Notes under the pieces: model-generated
Database searches by the model: none
Told to the model about the DNA's origin: nothing
Seen by the model: the letters and a program-made list of their open reading frames with translations, nothing else
Made by a program: the position numbers and the translations under genes
NCBI RefSeq assembly: GCF_004801415.1
Contig: NZ_SSNX01000001.1
Span: 1,364,001-1,428,000, forward strand
Reading direction: 5' to 3'
DNA length: 64,000 nucleotides
Origin: Deinococcus sp. KSM4-11
GTDB taxonomy: Bacteria; Deinococcota; Deinococci; Deinococcales; Deinococcaceae
In this document: positions 60,854 through 64,000 of the stretch, one piece after another
How positions within the stretch are numbered: position 1 is the first letter of the stretch
How the letters are laid out: each line of letters begins with the position of its first letter

Positions 60854-62472
60854 CCGTGCCCGCCCCGGTGGGCTCAATGGACGCCTTCGGGCTGTCGGAG
60901 CACCTCAAGCCCGCGCTGGAAGCCCACGCGGTGGTGCTGCTGGCGCAGTCCGCCGAGGATCTGTTTCACCGCTGCGTCTCGATGGCCCTGCACAGTACCC
61001 GCGCGACCACTGCGGTACTCCTGCTCTTCCGTCCCCATCACGACGCACTGGAGGTCGTGGCGGCCAGCGGCCATCACAGTGACGAGGCCCTGGGCCTCCT
61101 GCTGCCGCGCGGCCAGGGACTGAGCTGGCAGGTATTCAGCAGCGGCGAGGCGCTGCTCATTGACCAGGCATACCGTCACCAGGCCGCGCACTTCGTGGCA
61201 GGCCATCCCCAGGCCGGCGCGTACCTGGGCGTGCCGCTGCTCGATCCAGACGGCCACGCCCTGGGTGTGCTCTCGGTAGACACCACCAACAGCGACGAGG
61301 TGCTCGGCGCCGATGACAGCCGCACCCTGACGCTGCTGGCGCAGGCGGCGGGCGTGGCCTACAGCCGCCACGTCGCGCTGGAACTGGCGCAGGCGAACGC
61401 CCGCAAGTTCGAGCGGCTGGCACAGCTGTCGGCGGAAATAGAAGGCCTGGAGGATCCCGACGAGATTGCCCGCCACGCCCTCCAGACCCTGATCGACCTC
61501 AGCGGCTTCACGACCGGCGCCATGTTCACGCTGGACGACCACGAGCAGACCGCCCTGCACCTGCTGGTCGGCGACGTTGGCGACTCGCGCCTGGCGGAGG
61601 CGTGGGTGCGGCATCCCCATGCGCCCGAGGGAGTAGTGGCCGAGGTAATGACCACACGGAAGGTCGTGTCGGTTCACCAGTATGCCGGCTGGACGGGCGC
61701 TGCCCAGGTGGGGGGCCGGGGAGTGTACAGCGCCGTGGCGGCGCCGCTGCATGCTGCGGGCCGTCTGGTGGGCGTGATCGGGCTGCTGCACGTCCACCAT
61801 GTGCACGGCGGTCCGCCCGGCGTCGGCAGCCTGCTCGAAATGGTGGTCGCCCGCATCGAACGTGCGACGGAACGCGTCCGCGCGCAGGAGCACCTGCGGG
61901 ACATGCGGGAAGCGGCCCTACGCGCGGTCGGCCGGGTGCTGGAGGGCCGCGACGGGGAGACGTACGGGCACACGGATCGGGTGACGGCCCTGGCCCTGCA
62001 GTTGGGCGAAGTCCTCCACCTGACCGACGACGAGCGTCAACACCTGCGCTGGGGAGCCTATCTGCACGATATCGGCAAGGTCACGGTGCCTGACGCGATC
62101 TTGCTCAAGCCGGGCGCCCTCACCCCCGAGGAACGCCAGACCATCGAGCAACACGTCGTGATTGGCGACGGCATGCTGCGCGACGAGGTCTTCGTGCCGC
62201 GCGAGGTGCGGGCCGTGGTGCGCTCCCACCACGAGCGCTGGGATGGGCGCGGGTACCCCGACGGCCTCCACGGCGAGCAGATCCCTCTGCTGGCCCGGAT
62301 CTTCAGCGTGGTGGACGTGTACGATGCCCTGATCAGCGAACGCCCGTACAAACGCGCGTGGTCGCACGACGACGCCATCGCGGAATTGAAGCGCAGTGCG
62401 GGCACGCAATTCGACCCACGGGTCGTCGAGGCCTTCTGTGCCCTGGCCACGCTGAAGGTGGACGACGCATGA
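60850..62472 (+). CDS. GAF-GAF-HD-GYP protein (cyclic-di-GMP phosphodiesterase)
   Basis: 540 residues. The first GAF covers about residues 20-175 (ATTAVLLLFRPHHDALEVVAASG; YLGVPLLDPDGHALGVLSVD). A second, GAF-like, covers about 195-340 (MFTLDDHEQTALHLLVGD; YSAVAAPLHAAGRLVGVIGLLHV). The HD-GYP domain closes the protein: GHTDRVTALALQLG, YLHDIGKVTVPD, SHHERWDGRGYPDGL and FSVVDVYDALISERPYK, with complete metal ligands. It should hydrolyse c-di-GMP under control of the GAF sensors. Start GTG 60850 (alternative ATG 60877). It overlaps the GGDEF gene by ATGA. Confidence 0.88.
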   Translation: MTVPAPVGSMDAFGLSEHLKPALEAHAVVLLAQSAEDLFHRCVSMALHSTRATTAVLLLFRPHHDALEVVAASGHHSDEALGLLLPRGQGLSWQVFSSGEALLIDQAYRHQAAHFVAGHPQAGAYLGVPLLDPDGHALGVLSVDTTNSDEVLGADDSRTLTLLAQAAGVAYSRHVALELAQANARKFERLAQLSAEIEGLEDPDEIARHALQTLIDLSGFTTGAMFTLDDHEQTALHLLVGDVGDSRLAEAWVRHPHAPEGVVAEVMTTRKVVSVHQYAGWTGAAQVGGRGVYSAVAAPLHAAGRLVGVIGLLHVHHVHGGPPGVGSLLEMVVARIERATERVRAQEHLRDMREAALRAVGRVLEGRDGETYGHTDRVTALALQLGEVLHLTDDERQHLRWGAYLHDIGKVTVPDAILLKPGALTPEERQTIEQHVVIGDGMLRDEVFVPREVRAVVRSHHERWDGRGYPDGLHGEQIPLLARIFSVVDVYDALISERPYKRAWSHDDAIAELKRSAGTQFDPRVVEAFCALATLKVDDA

Positions 62473-64000
62473 CGGCCGAGGCGGCATCGATCGGCCCCCT
62501 CTCCGGGCGGGCCGAACTTCAGACGATCGAACAGACGCTGGCGAACGCCACGGCCCTGACTCCGGCGGCACGGGCGCTGCTGCACCGCGACGCCGTGTAC
62601 CTCGCGCTGGATCTGGGTGATGTCGCAGGAGCCATGGCCCACGCCCTGGCCTGCCTGGAACTGGCGCGCAGCAGCGGGGACGCATCTCTGCAGGTCAAGG
62701 CGCACGTGGCCCTGGCCCTGGTGCAGGCGGACTCCTACGACGACCAGGGGGCCAGCACGCACTTCGCACTGGCCGACACCCTGGCGCGCAAGGTGGGGGA
62801 CGACCGTGGGGTGGCGCTGGTGGCCATCAACGCCGCGCACCATGAACTGGAGCGGCGTCGGTACCGCGCCGCCCTGTCGGTGCTGCTGGCCCTGATCCAG
62901 TCGCCACACCTCCGAAGCCTGTCCAGGCCGGATTCCACGCACCTGAACGGGATCTTCCACATGAACTTCGTGGTGAGCGCCGCCGAGTGCTTTATCGCCG
63001 GGGATGACCTGGGCGGCGCGGAACCGGCGGTCGAGGCGCAACTGCTGGCCTCTGCGACGTTCCTCCAGCAGGCCGCGCTGGAGGTCGCGCACACCCCGGT
63101 CGTGGACGCAGCCGGAGTCTTCGACGCCCTGACGCGGCATGCCCTGTGGATGGGCGACCTCGCCACCGCCCGTGATCTGGCCGACGAGCATGTCCGGATC
63201 ACCCACGCCGCCGACCTGCCCCTGCTGTACGGCCGGGCGCTGCTCGACCGCAGCCGGGTGCATGCGGCCACCGGGGATCTGGACAGCGCCATCCTCGACG
63301 CCGAACTGGCCGTGCGGTATTTCGGCGAGGCGTCCTCCATCCTGTGGGAGGCCCGCTCGCGCGAGACGCTGGCCGCCGCCTATGCCCGCGCCGGCCGCTA
63401 CCGAGACGCCTACGAGACGCAGCTGGCCGTGACCCTCGGCGTGGAGAACCTGTACCGCGATTACCACCAGCAGCGCGCCCTGGTGGGCCAGATCGAGCAG
63501 CAGGCCCGCGACGCCGAGGTGCGCGCCCAGGCGCTCGCCGAGGCCGCCCTGCGCGATCCTCTCACCGGAGCGCCCAACCGCACACAGGCCATGCAGGTGC
63601 TCGGCGACCTCCACCGCCGCGCCCAGCACGGTCAGGCCAGCGCCATCGCGCTGCTCGACCTGGATCTGTTCAAACGCGTGAACGACACCTACGGCCACCT
63701 GGTCGGAGACGCCGTGCTGATCGAGGCGACCCGACTGCTGAGCGCGGAACTGCGCGAACAGGATCTGCTGGCGCGGCTGGGGGGCGAGGAGTTCTTGGTC
63801 ATCCTGACGGACGTGACCGTGGACGAGGCGGCTGTCGTGTGTGCGCGGCTGCGCGACACGCTGCATCGGGCGTCATGGGAGACGCTGGCACCCGGTCTGG
63901 TCACGTCCGGGAGTTTCGGCGTGGCCGTGCTGGACGGAAAGCACGACATCACGGGCACGCTGAAGGTGGCCGATCAGGCGCTGTACGCTGCCAAGGCGGC
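62469..64000 (+). CDS. TPR-like sensor GGDEF diguanylate cyclase (3' partial)
   Basis: Open to the window's end (at least 510 residues). Residues 1-340 are helical repeats of TPR type, for example GDVAGAMAHALACLELARSSGD and TGDLDSAILDAELAVRYFGEASS. A short coiled coil (QIEQQARDAEVRAQALAEAA) leads to a GGDEF domain: RDPLTGAPNRTQAMQVL, LLDLDLFKRVNDTYGHLVGD and the active-site RLGGEEFLVIL. The GGEEF motif is intact. No RxxD inhibitory site is evident. It should make c-di-GMP, opposing the enzyme encoded just upstream. Its ATG overlaps that gene's TGA. The extreme C-terminus is outside the window. Confidence 0.88.
   Translation, partial: MTAEAASIGPLSGRAELQTIEQTLANATALTPAARALLHRDAVYLALDLGDVAGAMAHALACLELARSSGDASLQVKAHVALALVQADSYDDQGASTHFALADTLARKVGDDRGVALVAINAAHHELERRRYRAALSVLLALIQSPHLRSLSRPDSTHLNGIFHMNFVVSAAECFIAGDDLGGAEPAVEAQLLASATFLQQAALEVAHTPVVDAAGVFDALTRHALWMGDLATARDLADEHVRITHAADLPLLYGRALLDRSRVHAATGDLDSAILDAELAVRYFGEASSILWEARSRETLAAAYARAGRYRDAYETQLAVTLGVENLYRDYHQQRALVGQIEQQARDAEVRAQALAEAALRDPLTGAPNRTQAMQVLGDLHRRAQHGQASAIALLDLDLFKRVNDTYGHLVGDAVLIEATRLLSAELREQDLLARLGGEEFLVILTDVTVDEAAVVCARLRDTLHRASWETLAPGLVTSGSFGVAVLDGKHDITGTLKVADQALYAAKA

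Overview
The window is a GC-rich, densely packed bacterial chromosome segment that looks like Deinococcus. Three things point there. The aspartyl-tRNA synthetase is the short archaeal-type (probably non-discriminating) enzyme. MqnD implies futalosine-route menaquinone synthesis. Most transcription units carry a TANNNT -10 hexamer ending 6-8 nt before the start codon, so their mRNAs would be leaderless, a habit well known in Deinococcus. I see no tRNA, rRNA, CRISPR array, insertion sequence or prophage. Apart from two intergenic stretches of about 360-460 bp, nothing looks recently acquired.

Layout. 1-2 kb: a polysaccharide deacetylase cut by the window edge, then a methyltransferase. 2-5.4 kb (minus): glycolate oxidase operon glcF-glcD-glcE. 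5.5-9.7 kb: flavin monooxygenase, membrane proteins, an MFS exporter and a phosphoribosyltransferase-like protein. 9.2-12.4 kb (minus): a tightly overlapping purM-phosphatase-meaB-methyltransferase operon. 12.5-17.3 kb: TVP38-type membrane protein, trpC, hpt, ArsB-type transporter and an unknown protein. 17.3-20 kb: leuS behind a leader-peptide attenuator. 20-30.6 kb: amidohydrolase, response regulator, alaS, serine hydrolase plus PfkB kinase, small genes and an FAD oxidoreductase. 30.7-36.5 kb: tandem alpha/beta hydrolases, moeA, a CAP-domain protein and slyD. 36.6-42.4 kb: spermidine-synthase-like protein, archaeal-type aspS behind a second leader-peptide attenuator, a CoA-ester lyase/MaoC pair and an MBL hydrolase. 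42.4-49.8 kb: an ABC exporter, epimerase, disulfide-type flavoreductase, Nudix-ribF and a tandem pair of small secreted proteins. 49.8-57 kb: mqnD, a second ABC exporter, truncated globin, chorismate mutase-DAHP synthase and an Fe-S-linked mrp operon. 57-64 kb: a pseudokinase-PEGA protein, guaA, and an HD-GYP/GGDEF pair for cyclic-di-GMP turnover.

The most notable signal is not a protein family but a recurrent arrangement of tiny leaderless open frames placed 6-8 nt after a -10 box. Two of them (before leuS and aspS) are followed by mutually exclusive hairpins and look like classical ribosome-mediated attenuators. The aspS leader peptide MIAAENTVNDDPR holds two Asn and two Asp codons, matching the two tRNAs an archaeal-type AspRS would charge. 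Four others (before glcF, the gene at 36640, the CoA lyase at 40349 and the HD-GYP gene at 60850) end in a TGA that overlaps a GTG or TTG main start by 4 nt (GTGA or TTGA). This suggests that leaderless micro-ORFs deliver ribosomes to non-ATG starts by termination-reinitiation. A further leader peptide precedes an ABC exporter whose ribosome-binding site lies in a palindrome.

All family assignments come from reading motifs and have not been checked against any database. Starts were chosen mainly from -10 spacing, Shine-Dalgarno sequences and overlaps.
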